Shown: positions 1 through 12,239, numbered from the stretch's first letter. The stretch: 64,000 nt of DNA from Ramlibacter lithotrophicus (GCF_012184415.1 NZ_VTOX01000014.1:1-64000), one strand, 5' to 3'. The notes: generated from the sequence alone by a model not told the origin. Made by a program: numbers and translations.

Positions 1-69
1 CCCCGGCGCCGTCGCCAGCCTGACCGCCTCACGCTTGAATTCGTCCGTGTAGTGCTTCCTTGAAGCCAT
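1..69 (-). CDS. IS3-family transposase OrfA, N-terminal fragment
   Basis: The 23 codons visible from the ATG at 69 start [19 protein letters not shown], the typical opening of IS3/IS911-type OrfA proteins, whose N-terminal helix-turn-helix binds the element's ends. The rest of orfA and the catalytic orfB (DDE integrase) lie outside the window, so it cannot be said whether the element is intact. A purine-rich ribosome-binding stretch (caggagat) lies just upstream of the ATG. Confidence 0.75.
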   Translation of the reverse strand, partial: MASRKHYTDEFKREAVRLATAPG

Positions 70-127
70 TTCGATCTCCTGAACACATGTTGCCATTCAA
101 TGTGTCCGGGAAATCGGGGGCAGCCCA
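1..127 (-). mobile_element. IS3-family insertion sequence, left end only (truncated by window edge)
   Basis: The orfA start of an IS3-type transposase reads leftward out of the window. Reading inward from about 127 on the minus strand the sequence begins TGGGCTGCCCCCGATTTCCC, which fits the IS3-family rule that terminal repeats start with TG; orfA begins 58 bases inside. The boundary at 127 is inferred from this TG tip and was not confirmed by the other end or by a target duplication. The element ends about 35 bases before the queA start codon. Confidence 0.72.
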
Positions 128-162
128 CCCTTCGGTACGGGTCCGTCCGGCCCTCGACGCAC

Positions 163-2363
<2,201 letters not shown>

Positions 2364-2431
2364 CCTCACGGCCGCCGGAGAGCCGGCGGCCCGCGCCTGG
2401 GCCGTCTGCCGCGCGGCGCGGCGGCCAGGCG

Positions 2432-3235
2432 TCACCCGGGATGCGAACTCACGCGGGTGAGCGTGGCGAACGCCCGCCGCTCGCGTTGCGGCCGCAGCGC
2501 GGCCAGGGCCGCCACCACCGGCCACGCCGCAGCCGCCGCCGCGGCGTGCTGCAAGGCGTGCCCTGCCAGCAGGCCATCGGTCAGCTGATGCACGTCATGG
2601 TCGGCCATCTCGAGCAGCTTGGCGCCGACGAGCGCGAGGATCACGGCCGCCCAGTGCACGTCGGGCGCACCGAAGCGCCGGCGCAGGAGCCCGAGCCAGA
2701 CGAGCAGCGCCATGCCGCCGGCCTGCAGCGTGGTCCATGGCAACAGGTCGCCGGTGGCCAGCCAGGTTCGCACGGCCACCGGCCCCAGCGCCAGCAGCGC
2801 CAGCCCCGTCGCCGCCGCGGCCCGCTCGCTGACGTGGGTCGCCACCGCGAAACCGAGCAGCCCGGCGCAGGCCATCGCCGTTGCCGTGCGGTCTACCGCC
2901 AGGCTCGCGTTGTCCGGGTCCCAGTGGTACCAGGCCGACGCCGCAGCCGTCAGCAGCAGCCCGGCGAAGAACAACGCCGCCATGGCGCGCTGCATGTTGG
3001 TGACGGTGCGCGGCGGCAGTGCCGCAAGCACCCGCAGGCCCGCCAGGCCGGCCGCGGCGAAGGCGAGACTCGACAGCACGTCGAGCGCGAACGGCACGTC
3101 CAGCATGGCGCGGCGGTCGGCGAAGTCATGGTAGCCCGCCGGCTGCGGCGTGAACGGCCCCCAGATCGCGAAGGCCGCCAGGGCCAGGGCCGCGATCAGC
3201 AACGTGGTCTCCCGGGACGACAGGTTCGATGGCAT
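2432..3235 (-). CDS. seven-TM membrane protein of the ceramidase/CREST type
   Basis: A 267-residue, very hydrophobic protein with about seven predicted membrane helices. It carries scattered polar residues typical of the CREST superfamily of membrane hydrolases (alkaline ceramidase, PAQR, Per1): S100-x3-H104 (SAWYH), nearby aspartates (DPDN, VDRT) and a late HDVHQ...GHALQH pair. In that family the Ser, Asp and three His build a metal-dependent amidase or lipase site. The substrate here is unknown. The start MPSNLSSRE is the first ATG after an AAGGAG-like ribosome site (gttcaacaaggagcagac); longer reading frames upstream are not protein-like. It is divergent from the XRE regulator at 3348. Confidence 0.6.
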   Translation of the reverse strand: MPSNLSSRETTLLIAALALAAFAIWGPFTPQPAGYHDFADRRAMLDVPFALDVLSSLAFAAAGLAGLRVLAALPPRTVTNMQRAMAALFFAGLLLTAAASAWYHWDPDNASLAVDRTATAMACAGLLGFAVATHVSERAAAATGLALLALGPVAVRTWLATGDLLPWTTLQAGGMALLVWLGLLRRRFGAPDVHWAAVILALVGAKLLEMADHDVHQLTDGLLAGHALQHAAAAAAAWPVVAALAALRPQRERRAFATLTRVSSHPG

Positions 3236-3326
3236 GTCTGCTCCTTGTTGAACGTGGCGGGAGTGTCCGCACGCGCCGGCGGCCGGTACAGCATTTTGTT
3301 GAAAACGCACCGTAGTGCGCCGACGA

Positions 3327-3343
3327 GTATCGGAATACGATAC
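3327..3343. promoter_or_regulatory. palindrome immediately upstream of the XRE regulator start
   Basis: A perfect inverted repeat GTATCG-GAATA-CGATAC lies 4 bases before the ATG at 3348. It also contains TACGAT (3336-3341), which resembles a -10 box six bases before the start codon. It sits in the 112-base space between two divergent genes, where an autorepressor would bind. Function is inferred from position and symmetry only. Confidence 0.45.
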
Positions 3344-3347
3344 CGGC

Positions 3348-4088
3348 ATGAGCACCACCGCCGATCTCGTCGCCGCCCTCAAGAAGGAACTCAAGGCGGC
3401 CCAGATGACGTACGCCGACCTCGCGCGGGCGCTTTCCATGGCGGAGTCGAGCGTCAAGCGCATGCTGGCGCGCGGCGACATGCCGCTGTCGCGCGTCGAT
3501 GCGATCTGCCGGGCGCTCAAGCTGGATTTCGGCGAACTCGCGCGGCGCGTGGCGGAGACGCAGCCGCTGCTGAAGGAGCTCACGCAGGAGCAGGAGAGGG
3601 CCGTCGTCGCCGACAAGAAACTGTTGCTGTGCGCGATCTGCGTCCTCAGCCAGTGGACCCTGGAGCAGATCACCACCCATTACCGCCTGAGCGAAGCCGA
3701 GGCGATCCGCTGTTTCGTGCAGCTGGACCGGTTGGGCATCGTCGAACTGCGGCCGCTGAACCGGTACCGCCTCAAGCTGGCCAAGACCTTCCGCTGGCGT
3801 CCGCACGGCGCCGTGATGAAGTACTTCCGCGAGCACGTGCTGCTGGATTACTTCGCCGGCGGCTTCGACGGCGAGGCCGAGGGCCTCCTGCTGGTGCACG
3901 GTTCCGTCAGCCGCGGCGTGGCGCCGGCTTTCCTCGACCGCCTCCAGCGGCTGGCGCAGGACTTCGCGCAGCAGCACCAAGCCGACCAGAAGCTGCCTGA
4001 CCGCCAGCGTGAGAGCTACACCTTGCTGCTGGGAATGCGCCGCTGGGAATTCTCGGCGTTCACGGCGCTGCGGCGCAGAACACCGTAA
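3348..4088 (+). CDS. XRE-family helix-turn-helix transcriptional regulator
   Basis: A 246-residue protein with an N-terminal XRE-type helix-turn-helix (about residues 8-60: MTYADLARALSMAESSVKRML, then RVDAICRALKLDFGELARR). A second winged-helix-like stretch follows (TLEQITTHYRLSEAEAIRCFVQLDRLGIV, about 100-130). The C-terminal half has no domain I recognise and no protease or S24 motif. The start at 3348 is chosen because residues before it are not conserved-looking and a palindrome sits directly upstream. The last 29 bases overlap the convergent FIST gene. It probably controls itself and the divergent CREST gene, which is inference. Confidence 0.75.
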   Translation: MSTTADLVAALKKELKAAQMTYADLARALSMAESSVKRMLARGDMPLSRVDAICRALKLDFGELARRVAETQPLLKELTQEQERAVVADKKLLLCAICVLSQWTLEQITTHYRLSEAEAIRCFVQLDRLGIVELRPLNRYRLKLAKTFRWRPHGAVMKYFREHVLLDYFAGGFDGEAEGLLLVHGSVSRGVAPAFLDRLQRLAQDFAQQHQADQKLPDRQRESYTLLLGMRRWEFSAFTALRRRTP

Positions 4089-5331
4089 GCACCCCGGTGT
4101 AGCCGTACAGGTGGTCGCGGGCGATCTCCCCGCCGGCGAAGAACCCGACCAGCGGCACGTCGCCGAGCGCCCGCCGGACGATCTGCAGCTCCGCGCTGGG
4201 CCCACCGAAATGCGGCCCGCCGCGCCCGGCGCAACTCACGTACACGGCGCCGGCGATCCGGCGCGCCGGATGCGGTCCCGCGCCAGCGTCCGGCGCCGCC
4301 AGGGCGGCCGCGACCGGCAGGCTCACCTCCTGCGGCTCCAGCTCTTCGCGGATTTCGGAGCAGATGCGGACGAGGTCGGAGCGCGCCGCTTGCACGTCGC
4401 GCCGGCAGAAAGCCATGCGCATGCCGGGCTCGACGCGGTCGGCGATCGCAACGGCGTTGCGGCCTGGATCGAGGCCGATGATGTGGCGCACCAGCACGTC
4501 GGCACCGAAGTGGCCCGTGCGCCCCACCGCGTCCGACCCCGCCGGCGTGAGCCCGACCAGCGTGGCACGCAGGGCGGCCATCGCCTCGTGCGGGCGATCC
4601 AGCGAGATGCCGGTGTCGCGCAGCAGGACTTCCAGCGCCGGCTCGCCGTCGAGTTCCTGCATCACGTGGCCCTCGGCCGCGGTGACTACCCGCTGCGGCG
4701 CGACCGGGTGGCAGCCTTGCGTCACGCGCGAAACCAGAACCACCTGTTCCCCGAAAGCCACTCCGGACAGCCCGCCGCGGAACACGCCACCGGCCGCGCC
4801 CTGGCCCTTGATATTGCCGTTGCCGCCGACGGCAAACTGCACCGGCTGGGTGCGGCTGGATGCCAGTCCGCCGAACAGGTAGCCGGTCGCGGTGCGCTGC
4901 GCCATTTCGGCGATCAGTTCGGCCAGGTCGGCCGTGGACGCGTCGGCATGCACCAGCGCCGTATGCGGCTCGAAGCCCATGGCGTCGCCGACGCCGAGCG
5001 GCGCCACCCCCGAGAACACCCGGTACTGGTCGGGCGGCACGGCACACAGCATCACGGAAAGCGCCGGCTCGTCGAAGTACTCGACATTCGAGCCAGCCAC
5101 GCCGACCCCCACCGTTCCGGCCCAGTCGGTCACCTCCGGCAGTTCGGCGCCGAGGTGGTCGAGGATGTCCTGCGCGTGCGGCGCGTAGTGATCGGTGATG
5201 TAGAGCAGGCCGAGCGTCGGGCTGGCCGCGTACTCGGGCAGCGCCATCTGGGCCCGCAGCTGCGCGAGCACCAGCCCGGCCGCCATCGCCCACTGCGGGT
5301 GCGTGGCATGCGCGCACGGAAACAGCTTCAT
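4060..5331 (-). CDS. FIST-domain protein (FIST N and FIST C)
   Basis: FIST domains are presumed small-ligand sensors, possibly for amino acids, and are often linked to signalling or oxidoreductase genes. The 423-residue protein shows the FIST N half (residues about 30-210; LGLLYITDHYAPHAQDIL, GTVGVGVAG, GYLFGGLASSR) and the FIST C half (about 230-415; HVMQELDGEPALEVL, VPLVGFFAGGEIARDHLYGYTGVL). No transmembrane or output domain is attached, so it acts alone or through a partner. It follows phaM by 16 bases on the same strand and is probably co-transcribed. Its 3' end overlaps the convergent XRE gene by 29 bases. Confidence 0.85.
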   Translation of the reverse strand: MKLFPCAHATHPQWAMAAGLVLAQLRAQMALPEYAASPTLGLLYITDHYAPHAQDILDHLGAELPEVTDWAGTVGVGVAGSNVEYFDEPALSVMLCAVPPDQYRVFSGVAPLGVGDAMGFEPHTALVHADASTADLAELIAEMAQRTATGYLFGGLASSRTQPVQFAVGGNGNIKGQGAAGGVFRGGLSGVAFGEQVVLVSRVTQGCHPVAPQRVVTAAEGHVMQELDGEPALEVLLRDTGISLDRPHEAMAALRATLVGLTPAGSDAVGRTGHFGADVLVRHIIGLDPGRNAVAIADRVEPGMRMAFCRRDVQAARSDLVRICSEIREELEPQEVSLPVAAALAAPDAGAGPHPARRIAGAVYVSCAGRGGPHFGGPSAELQIVRRALGDVPLVGFFAGGEIARDHLYGYTGVLTVFCAAAP

Positions 5332-5347
5332 GGTCGAACGCCGGCAG

Positions 5348-5944
5348 TCAACTGGCGGCGGTCTTGCGGGCCGGCCGCTTCGTTTTCCCGGCCGCCGCCT
5401 TGCCGGCGGCAGGCGCCGGCGCGTGGTCCGCCGCCTTCGCCCCGCTGTCGGCGGTGGCGGCGACCTCCTGCATGGCCGTCGCGGCGATCTGCTGGAACTG
5501 CTGCGTCAGGGCGCCCCACCACTGCAAGGGGTCGACCACCTTCCCATCGTGCGGCTGGCCGTCGGACCCCCTGGCCTCGTTGCCCTTCGCGGCCGCCTTG
5601 GCTGCCGGTGCCGCACCAGGGGCCGCCTCGGGCTTGAACTTCATGGACTCGGCCAGGTCGGCCATCTTGACGTTCATGCCTTGCAGCGTCGCCAGCGTCA
5701 TCTTCTGGACTTCCAGGGCCTGGATGGTCGCGCCGACGGCAGTGGCATTCTGTTCCAGCCAGAACCGCACCGCCTTCAGCTCGCCGATGCGCTTGTCCAG
5801 TTCCTCGACGTCCAAGGTCGGCGCGATCCAGTTCGACAGGCCCGGCATCTGCGGCATCGCCTGGGCGCCGCCCTTGGCCAGGTTCTGCAGGAAGTCGAAG
5901 CCCGGAATGAACTGTCCGAAACCGGAATGCTGCTGGTCGCTCAT
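5348..5944 (-). CDS. phaM: PhaM-type polyhydroxyalkanoate granule regulatory protein
   Basis: In Ralstonia eutropha, PhaM activates PHA synthase, sits on granules and tethers them to the nucleoid through a histone-like tail. This 198-residue protein carries the N-terminal signature FGQFIPGFDFLQNLAKGG, followed by NWIAPTLDVEELDKRIGELKAVRFWLEQN and a coiled-coil-like block (ATIQALEVQKMTLATLQGM). The C-terminus is Ala/Lys/Pro-rich (GKAAAGKTKRPARKTAAS), the expected DNA-binding tail. It implies that the organism makes PHA granules although no phaC lies here. It lies between the PCuAC and FIST genes on the same strand. Confidence 0.87.
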   Translation of the reverse strand: MSDQQHSGFGQFIPGFDFLQNLAKGGAQAMPQMPGLSNWIAPTLDVEELDKRIGELKAVRFWLEQNATAVGATIQALEVQKMTLATLQGMNVKMADLAESMKFKPEAAPGAAPAAKAAAKGNEARGSDGQPHDGKVVDPLQWWGALTQQFQQIAATAMQEVAATADSGAKAADHAPAPAAGKAAAGKTKRPARKTAAS

Positions 5945-6015
5945 TGCCACGCTCCGAGGGTTGCCCGATGCTGCCAGCTTACCCGATGGACCTCGCGCCG
6001 TGGCCGCGCGCGATG

Positions 6016-6534
6016 TCAATGTTTGTGCGAATCCATGTGGCCATGGCCGCCTCCGGGGGCCTTCGCCGCCACCGGCACCTTCAGCTCCAGCCGGCTTTCG
6101 GCGCCGGCGCCGTCGCGCAGCAGCAAGGTGATGGGCACCGTGGCTCCGGCCTTCAGGCTCTGCTTCAACTCCATCAGCATCAGGTGGTAGCCGCCGGGCT
6201 TGAGTTCCACGGTGCGGCCGGCCGGAAGGTCCAGCGCCGGAAGGGCACGCATCTTCATGACGTCCCCTTCCATCTTCATCTCGTGCACTTCGGCCACGCC
6301 GGCGATGGGCGTCGAGACGCCGACCAGTTGCATGGGCCGCGGCGCGGTGATCTTCATGAACGCGCCCGTGCCGTGCTGGCCCGGCACGGCGCTGCGCACC
6401 CAGGCGCCTTCGACGCGCGGCAGATGCTGCGACTGGCCGGCCGGCGTGGCGGGCTGGGCCTGGGCTGGGGCGATGGCGCCAACCGCGCTGGCAGCGGCCA
6501 GGCACAGGGCGGGAAGGAAGACTCGGCTTGGCAT
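6016..6534 (-). CDS. periplasmic copper chaperone PCu(A)C
   Basis: PCu(A)C proteins carry Cu(I) in the periplasm to the Cu-A site of cytochrome oxidase. The 172-residue precursor has a signal peptide (MPSRVFLPALCLAAASAVGA, cleavage near AQA-QP) and the copper ligands of the H(M)x10Mx21HxM motif, seen in VHEMKMEGDVMKM and GYHLMLME. The last dozen residues are His-rich (GGGHGHMDSHKH), giving a likely extra metal site. It is divergent from otsB and 71 bases upstream of phaM. Confidence 0.9.
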   Translation of the reverse strand: MPSRVFLPALCLAAASAVGAIAPAQAQPATPAGQSQHLPRVEGAWVRSAVPGQHGTGAFMKITAPRPMQLVGVSTPIAGVAEVHEMKMEGDVMKMRALPALDLPAGRTVELKPGGYHLMLMELKQSLKAGATVPITLLLRDGAGAESRLELKVPVAAKAPGGGHGHMDSHKH

Positions 6535-6717
6535 GATCGGCTCCAGGAGGCTCGAAGGTGGGACTGCCTGGATTATCGGCCCCCCGCAGAGACCCCGAGC
6601 CGTTCCCAAAAAGCCCGCGCGAGCGCTTGCACCGGCGAGGCGGTAGGCTGCGTCCTACATGCCCAGGGGCCGGCCCGGACTGGTCCGCGGGCGCCCCGCC
6701 TGTTAGGGTCACACACC

Positions 6718-7461
6718 ATGAATTTCGTGGACATCCTCCACCCCTCGTCAGCACTCTTCCTCGATTTCGACGGCACGCTGGTGGACCTGGCGCCCCAGCC
6801 GGAGGCGGTGGCCGTCCCGCCGGACCTCACCCGCAGCCTGGCCGCGCTCGGGGAGTACCTCGGCGGTGCGCTCGCGGTGATTTCGGGCCGCCCCATCGCC
6901 CAGATCGACGAATTCCTGCGGCCGCTGCACCTGCCGGTGGCCGGTGTCCACGGGGCGGAACGGCGCACCGCGAGCGGCGAACTGGCGTTGCTGCACACGC
7001 ACCCGCTCGAGCACGTCGAGGAAGTTGCCGCCGAGCTGGCCGCCCAGCATCCGCGGCTGCGCATCGAAACCAAGCGCGGATCGGTGGCGCTGCACTACCG
7101 GCAGGCGCCCGAACTCGAGCAGGTCTGCCTGCATGCGATGCAGGCTGCCGTCCAGGAATCGCCCGGGATGACCTTGCTGCGCGGCAAGATGGTGGTGGAA
7201 GCCAAGCCCGGCGGCGCGAGCAAGGGCAACGCCATCGAAGCCTTTCTGCAGGAGCCTCCCTTTGCCGGCCGCACGCCCGTCTTCGTCGGCGACGACTTCA
7301 CCGACGAGGTCGGCTTCGCCACCGTGCAGCGGCTGCAGGGGCTGGGCGTGAAGGTGGGCGAAGGCACGAGCGTTGCGTGGCACCGGCTCGACTCGCCGGC
7401 GGCGCTGCGCGAGCAGCTGCACGCCGCGGCGGCCGCGAAGGCCGGAAAGGTCAATGCATGA
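6718..7461 (+). CDS. otsB: trehalose-6-phosphate phosphatase OtsB
   Basis: OtsB removes phosphate from trehalose-6-phosphate to release trehalose. The 247-residue HAD-superfamily enzyme shows motif I FLDFDGTLVD (residues about 15-24), motif II SGRP, a lysine-bearing region (VVEAKPGGASKG) and motif IV VGDDFTDE. It starts the operon otsB-GH15-otsA. Its TGA overlaps the next start codon (ATGA). No clear Shine-Dalgarno precedes the ATG; a TAGGGT hexamer lies 8 bases upstream, so initiation on a very short leader is possible. Confidence 0.96.
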   Translation: MNFVDILHPSSALFLDFDGTLVDLAPQPEAVAVPPDLTRSLAALGEYLGGALAVISGRPIAQIDEFLRPLHLPVAGVHGAERRTASGELALLHTHPLEHVEEVAAELAAQHPRLRIETKRGSVALHYRQAPELEQVCLHAMQAAVQESPGMTLLRGKMVVEAKPGGASKGNAIEAFLQEPPFAGRTPVFVGDDFTDEVGFATVQRLQGLGVKVGEGTSVAWHRLDSPAALREQLHAAAAAKAGKVNA

Positions 7462-9260
7462 ACACGACGGCAAGCGCCCTGGAACCTTCGCTGCGCCTGG
7501 GCGTGATCGGCAACTGCGCGTACAGCGCGCTGGTCGACGAACGCGGCCGCATCGTGTGGTGCTGCCTGCCGCGCTTCGACGGCGATCCGGTCTTCAACGG
7601 CCTGCTGGACGCGAGCGAGAACGGCAGCCTGTGGTCGTTCGAACTCGAGCACTTCGCGCGCAGCGAGCAGATCTACGAGCCGAACACCGCCATCCTGCGC
7701 ACCCGGCTGTGGGACGCGCAGGGGCAGGGCATCGAGATCACCGACCTGGCGCCACGCTTCTTCAGCCGCGGCCGCACGTTCCGGCCGCTGACGCTGGTGC
7801 GGCGCGTGAAGGTGCTGGCCGGCTCGCCGCGCGTTCGGGTCCTGCTGCGGCCGCGCTTCGAATGGGGACGCGCGGTGCCGCAGGTGACCCAGGGCAGCAC
7901 GCACATCCGCTACGTGGGACCGCACCTGACGCTGCGGCTCAACAGCGACGGGCCGCTGAGCTACATCCTGTCGGAAACGCCGTTCGTGATGGACCGGCCG
8001 ATGAACTTCATCCTCGGGCCCGACGAGACGCTCACCGGCGGCATCGAGGACACGGCCCGCACCTTCGAACAGGAGACGGCCAGCTACTGGCGATCCTGGT
8101 CGCGGGCGCTGTCGCTGCCGCTCGAATGGCAGGACGCCGTGATCCGGGCGGCCATCACGCTGAAGCTGTCGCTGTTCGAGGACACCGGCGCGATCGTGGC
8201 GGCGATGACCACGAGCATCCCCGAGGCGCCGCACAGCGGCCGCAACTGGGATTACCGGTTCTGCTGGCTGCGCGATGCCTTCTTCGTCGTGCGCGCCCTG
8301 AACAGCATTTCTGAAGTCGCCACGATGGAGGAGTACCTGCGCTGGCTCAACAACGTGGTGGTGCGCTCGGGCGGCGGCCACATCCAGCCGCTGTACGGCA
8401 TCGGCCAGGAGGAGAAGCTGCCGGAGGCGATCCTCGAGCACCTGCCGGGCTACCGCGGCCAGGGCCCGGTGCGGGTCGGCAACCAGGCCCAGGAGCACTT
8501 CCAGCACGACGTCTACGGCAACATCATCCTCGGCGCTTCGCAGGCCTTCCATGACCACCGGCTGTTCCGCCGCGCTGGCCTCGCGGAGTTCGGCTACCTG
8601 GAGGCCGTCGGTGAGCAGGCGTTTCGCGTCCACGACCAGCCGGACGCCGGGATGTGGGAGCTGCGCACCCGCGCCCGGATCCACACCTCGTCCGCCCTGA
8701 TGAGCTGGGCGGCGTGCGACCGCCTCGCCAAGGTCGCGACCGCGCTGCGCCTGCCCGACCGGCATCGCTACTGGTCCGAGCGCGCCGAGATCATCCGCCG
8801 GCGCATCCTCACCGAAGCCTGGTGCGAGCAGCGCCAGGCGTTCGCCGAAAGTTTCGGCGGCCGCGACCTCGACGCCAGCGTGCTGTTGATGGCCGAGGTC
8901 AACTTCATCGACCCGAAGGACCCACGCTTCATCAGCACCGTGGACGCCCTGGAGAAGTCGCTGTGCGACGGCCCCTACATGCGCCGCTACGAGGCGCCCG
9001 ACGACTTCGGCAAGCCCGAGACCGCCTTCAACATCTGCACCTTCTGGCGCATCGATGCGCTCGCGCGGATCGGCCGCAAGGGCCAGGCGCGCGAGATCTT
9101 CGAGGTGATGCTCCAGAGCCGCAACCCGCTGGGCCTGCTGTCGGAAGACACGCACCCCGTCAGCGGCGAGATGTGGGGCAACTTCCCGCAGACGTATTCG
9201 ATGGTCGGAACCATCAACGCCGCGGTGCGGCTCTCGGCACCGTGGGACACCGTCATCTGA
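7458..9260 (+). CDS. glycoside hydrolase family 15 protein (trehalase or glucoamylase type)
   Basis: A 600-residue cytoplasmic protein with the N-terminal beta-sandwich of bacterial GH15 enzymes (IGNCAYSALVDERGRIVWCCLPRFD, residues about 18-42) and a C-terminal alpha/alpha barrel. The barrel includes GRNWDYRFCWLRDAFF (near 260-275) and a late GEMWGNFPQTYS block. Family members cleave trehalose or alpha-glucans, and some regulate rather than degrade. The 4-base overlap with otsB and 7-base gap to otsA tie it tightly to trehalose metabolism, so trehalase-like or maltooligosaccharide trimming activity is plausible. The actual substrate cannot be read from sequence. Confidence 0.9.
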   Translation: MNTTASALEPSLRLGVIGNCAYSALVDERGRIVWCCLPRFDGDPVFNGLLDASENGSLWSFELEHFARSEQIYEPNTAILRTRLWDAQGQGIEITDLAPRFFSRGRTFRPLTLVRRVKVLAGSPRVRVLLRPRFEWGRAVPQVTQGSTHIRYVGPHLTLRLNSDGPLSYILSETPFVMDRPMNFILGPDETLTGGIEDTARTFEQETASYWRSWSRALSLPLEWQDAVIRAAITLKLSLFEDTGAIVAAMTTSIPEAPHSGRNWDYRFCWLRDAFFVVRALNSISEVATMEEYLRWLNNVVVRSGGGHIQPLYGIGQEEKLPEAILEHLPGYRGQGPVRVGNQAQEHFQHDVYGNIILGASQAFHDHRLFRRAGLAEFGYLEAVGEQAFRVHDQPDAGMWELRTRARIHTSSALMSWAACDRLAKVATALRLPDRHRYWSERAEIIRRRILTEAWCEQRQAFAESFGGRDLDASVLLMAEVNFIDPKDPRFISTVDALEKSLCDGPYMRRYEAPDDFGKPETAFNICTFWRIDALARIGRKGQAREIFEVMLQSRNPLGLLSEDTHPVSGEMWGNFPQTYSMVGTINAAVRLSAPWDTVI

Positions 9261-9267
9261 AGGGAAC

Positions 9268-10686
<1,419 letters not shown>

Positions 10687-10689
10687 CGG

Positions 10690-11109
10690 CTACAGCAGCG
10701 CGAGCGTCGTGGCGTCCGGACTCCCGCCGAAGAACCGGTCCAGGCACGCGCCGAACACCGGCTCCTGCGGCGCGGCCCGCTGGAACAGCGTCAGGCACGA
10801 GCGGAACTTGAGGTCGTCGGGCGATCCGAAGATGCGATGCACGTCGGGCTCCGCCGCCCGCAGCACCAGTGCGCTGCATTCGCGCAGGCGCGGACCCAGC
10901 ACCGGATGGGCGAGGTAGGCCTGCGCCTCGTCGAGCGAGGAAATGGCGTAGCGGCGGGCCATGGCGCTGCTGCCGAGCCCGGCCAGTTGCGGGAACACGA
11001 ACCACATCCAGTGGCTGGCCTTGCGCCCGGCACGCAGCTCGGCGAGCACCTGCGCGTACACCGGCGCCTGGGCGTCGACGAATCGCTGCAGGTCGAAGCG
11101 ATCACTCAC
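10690..11109 (-). CDS. DUF1810-family protein
   Basis: A 139-residue soluble protein with the DUF1810 pattern: FDLQRFVDAQAPVYAQVLAELRAGRK, SHWMWFVFPQLAGLG, ARRYAISSLDEAQAYLAHPVLGPRL and VHRIFGSPDDLKFRSCLTLF. The family is small, widespread and calpastatin-like by old annotation; its function is not established. It lies 22 bases downstream of the FAH-family gene on the same strand and is convergent with otsA, separated by only 3 bases. Confidence 0.88.
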   Translation of the reverse strand: MSDRFDLQRFVDAQAPVYAQVLAELRAGRKASHWMWFVFPQLAGLGSSAMARRYAISSLDEAQAYLAHPVLGPRLRECSALVLRAAEPDVHRIFGSPDDLKFRSCLTLFQRAAPQEPVFGACLDRFFGGSPDATTLALL

Positions 11110-11131
11110 TGGAGCCGGAGTGCCCAGCGCC

Positions 11132-12145
11132 TCAGCGCGACAGCGGCGCGATCGCCTGGTCGATCGCGCCGAAGATGCTCTGGCCGTCGCGGCCGCGCAT
11201 CTCGATGCGGATGGTGTCGCCGAACTTCATGAAGCCCGTCGTCGGCTGCCCGTCCTGGATGGTCTCGATCGCGCGCTTCTCGGCGATGCAGCTGTAGCCC
11301 TTGGGCCATTCGGTGCGCCCGCTCTCGCCGGTGACGCCCTTGTTGCTCACCGTGCCGGAACCCACGATGCTGCCGGCACGCACGTTGCGGGTCCTGCAGA
11401 TGTGGGCGATCAGTTGCCCGAAGTGGAAGGTCATCTCCGGCCCGGCGTCGCACATCCCGACCTTGCGCCCGTTCCAGCTGCTTTGCAGCGTCAGGTGCAA
11501 CCGCCCTCCGTCCCAGGCGCCGCCGAATTCGTCGAGCGTCACGGCGACGGGGCTGAAGGCGGTGGCCGGCTTGCTCTGGAAGAAGCCGAAGCCCTTGGCC
11601 AGCTCCGCGGGGATCAGGTTGCGCAACGACACGTCGTTGGCCAGCATCACCAGGCGGATGCCGTCGAGGGCGCGCTCGGGGGTGGCGCCCATCGGCACGT
11701 CGCCCGTGACCACGGCGATCTCCGCCTCGAAGTCGATGCCCCACTCCTCGCTGGCGATGACGACATCGTCACACGGGCCCAGCAGGTCGTCGCTGCCGCC
11801 CTGGTACATCAGCGGGTCGGTGTAGTAGCTCTCGGGCACCTGCGCCTTGCGGGCCGCGCGCACCAGTTCCACGTGGTTGATGTACGCCGAGCCGTCCGCC
11901 CACTGGTAAGCCCGCGGCAACGGCGCCATGCACCGCGCCGGGTCGAAGGGAAAGGCGTGGCGCGCCTTGCCGCCGTTGAGCGCGTCCGAGAGGTCCTGCA
12001 GCTGCGGGGAAAGAAAGCCCCAGTCGTCCAGCACCTGCTGGAGGCGGTCGGCGATGCCGGTGGCGTAGTGCGCGGTCGCCAGGTCGCGCGACACGACCAC
12101 CAGCTGTCCGTCGCGCGAACCGTCCTTGTACGTGGCGAGCTTCAC
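11132..12145 (-). CDS. fumarylacetoacetate hydrolase-family protein
   Basis: A 337-residue FAH-superfamily enzyme. The fold's metal-site glutamates appear in EEWGIDFEAEIAVVTGDVP (about residues 132-150), followed by VMLANDVSLRNLIPAEL, GFGFFQSKPATAFSPVAVT and SIVGSGTVSNKGV. Longer FAH proteins of this shape hydrolyse acylpyruvates or fumarylacetoacetate in aromatic amino acid breakdown. No neighbouring hmgA or maiA gene is present, so the exact substrate is unknown. The start is the GTG at 12145 with a GGAGG site upstream. Confidence 0.85.
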   Translation of the reverse strand: MKLATYKDGSRDGQLVVVSRDLATAHYATGIADRLQQVLDDWGFLSPQLQDLSDALNGGKARHAFPFDPARCMAPLPRAYQWADGSAYINHVELVRAARKAQVPESYYTDPLMYQGGSDDLLGPCDDVVIASEEWGIDFEAEIAVVTGDVPMGATPERALDGIRLVMLANDVSLRNLIPAELAKGFGFFQSKPATAFSPVAVTLDEFGGAWDGGRLHLTLQSSWNGRKVGMCDAGPEMTFHFGQLIAHICRTRNVRAGSIVGSGTVSNKGVTGESGRTEWPKGYSCIAEKRAIETIQDGQPTTGFMKFGDTIRIEMRGRDGQSIFGAIDQAIAPLSR

Positions 12146-12239
12146 CGATGAGCCTCCAGCGTGTAGTCGCGCGAAAGTGCCGCGGCGTTACGCAAATTGA
12201 AATGAACCGAACTGCGCGAAATTCTAGCGGGCACGCCCG

